This document shows, piece by piece, positions 63,647 to 64,000 of a stretch of DNA of 64,000 bases. This stretch comes from Flavobacterium limi. GTDB lineage: Bacteria > Bacteroidota > Bacteroidia > Flavobacteriales > Flavobacteriaceae. Both the position numbers and the translations under genes were made by a program. Under the pieces are notes generated by a model. That model was given only the letters and a program-made list of their open reading frames with translations, was not told where the DNA came from and did not search any database. Numbering within the stretch: position 1 is the stretch's first letter; each line of letters starts with the position of its first letter. The stretch is taken from contig NZ_JAADZV010000007.1 of NCBI RefSeq assembly GCF_010645075.1, positions 1 through 64,000 of the forward strand, read 5' to 3'.

Positions 63647-64000
63647 TTAGAAATTGAACTGCGCCTGCAATCGCAATAAATTTCCTTGTTGTCTGTTAAC
63701 AGGCAGAGCACTGTCTTCAAATGTTCTGTCGGCAATAACATACTCTGCGACTAATTCAAATGCTTTAATCGGCTGCCATTCCACACCAATTTGATAATCT
63801 CTTACAACGTAACTTCTCGCATCTTTTTCATATTTTTTACCTCCGTCATAATACTGAAATTTGGCAAAAGGATAAATATGCTGTTTTTTAATGTCCCATT
63901 TATAATTCAGTAAAACGTAACCTCCATTTAAATCTGTAACGTCAACGGAATTTGTTGTCGGATTGTAACGGGGACCAGTACCAATATTATACTCGGTCTG
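63647..64000 (-). CDS. Phosphate-selective porin OprP/OprO-like, 3' end (partial)
   Basis: The last 117 codons of a minus-strand gene cut by the window edge. The encoded end contains alternating beta strands (NGGYVLLNYKWDI, YPFAKFQYYDGG, QIGVEWQPIKAFELVAEY) and the terminal GNLLRLQAQFNF, matching the C-terminus of OprP-type outer-membrane porins (the last Phe is the usual barrel signature). Confidence 0.75.
   Translation of the reverse strand, partial: QTEYNIGTGPRYNPTTNSVDVTDLNGGYVLLNYKWDIKKQHIYPFAKFQYYDGGKKYEKDARSYVVRDYQIGVEWQPIKAFELVAEYVIADRTFEDSALPVNRQQGNLLRLQAQFNF

Noticed and set aside
1..64000. CRISPR arrays, tRNAs, insertion sequences, prophage genes
   Set aside because: No regular repeat-spacer pattern, no cloverleaf, and no transposase or phage protein among the ORFs.

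Overview
The window is chromosomal DNA of a Bacteroidota member, most likely Flavobacterium or a close relative. The sequence is AT-rich, promoters carry the Bacteroidota -7 motif TAnnTTTG (often with TTG 17-21 bases upstream), Shine-Dalgarno sites are absent, and the gene content is typically flavobacterial: ExbB-ExbD-ExbD-TonB-PstS operon, DAHP synthase/chorismate mutase fusion, DUF3857 proteins, kynurenine pathway genes, DUF1501/DUF1800 pair. I see no insertion sequence, prophage, CRISPR array or tRNA. The genome is given no name in the sequence, so the genus is an inference.

Layout. 1-100: a strong leftward promoter whose transcript leaves the window (possibly an rRNA operon). 0.5-4 kb: LolC/E-type permease, YkgJ-type cysteine-cluster protein, methyltransferase, QueE. 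4-9.8 kb: one leftward operon exbB-exbD-exbD-tonB-small membrane protein-PstS-like lipoprotein-TPR protein. 10-25 kb: HerA-like ATPase, kynurenine monooxygenase, penicillin acylase family enzyme, AsmA-like protein, an unrecognised 596-residue cysteine-containing protein, glycine-zipper lipoprotein, kynureninase, QueA, AroA. 25-36 kb, leftward: MazG-like hydrolase, three tandem DUF3857 proteins, Dtd, RsgA and a VIT/DUF2135 protein. 36.7-41.2 kb: the Phe/Tyr operon pheA-aminotransferase-tyrA-aroG/chorismate mutase. 41-49 kb: DUF1501/DUF1800 pair, NrdA/NrdB, DUF3109 protein. 49-58 kb: MarC, small FAD protein, the hupE/dCMP deaminase/S41 peptidase group, TerB, Fbp, GNAT, aspartate kinase. 58-64 kb: an 1143-residue outer-membrane protein, a PBCV-adaptor-domain protein, a MurG-like glycosyltransferase and the 3' end of an OprP-type porin.

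The most informative observation lies outside the long ORFs. Upstream of pheA (40961-41167, minus strand) there is a promoter, a 19-codon leader peptide rich in Phe and Tyr (MATNRFYFSNNFYFFFSRS), an 8-base segment beginning at the leader stop that is exactly complementary to the 5' arm of the following hairpin, and a hairpin with nine Us: all elements of a ribosome-stalling transcription attenuator in front of the Phe/Tyr pathway genes.

Other points of interest: a TonB-linker-like segment that reappears in permuted order inside the VIT/DUF2135 protein; five copies of a structured repeat resembling the Flavo-1 RNA motif, with compensatory changes between copies; a second family of palindromic repeats built on AACCATATAAGTGATATAAG; and two tandem DUF3857 proteins that have lost their transglutaminase Cys and His beside a third that keeps them. 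All function calls come from reading the sequence and from memory of families; no search was run.
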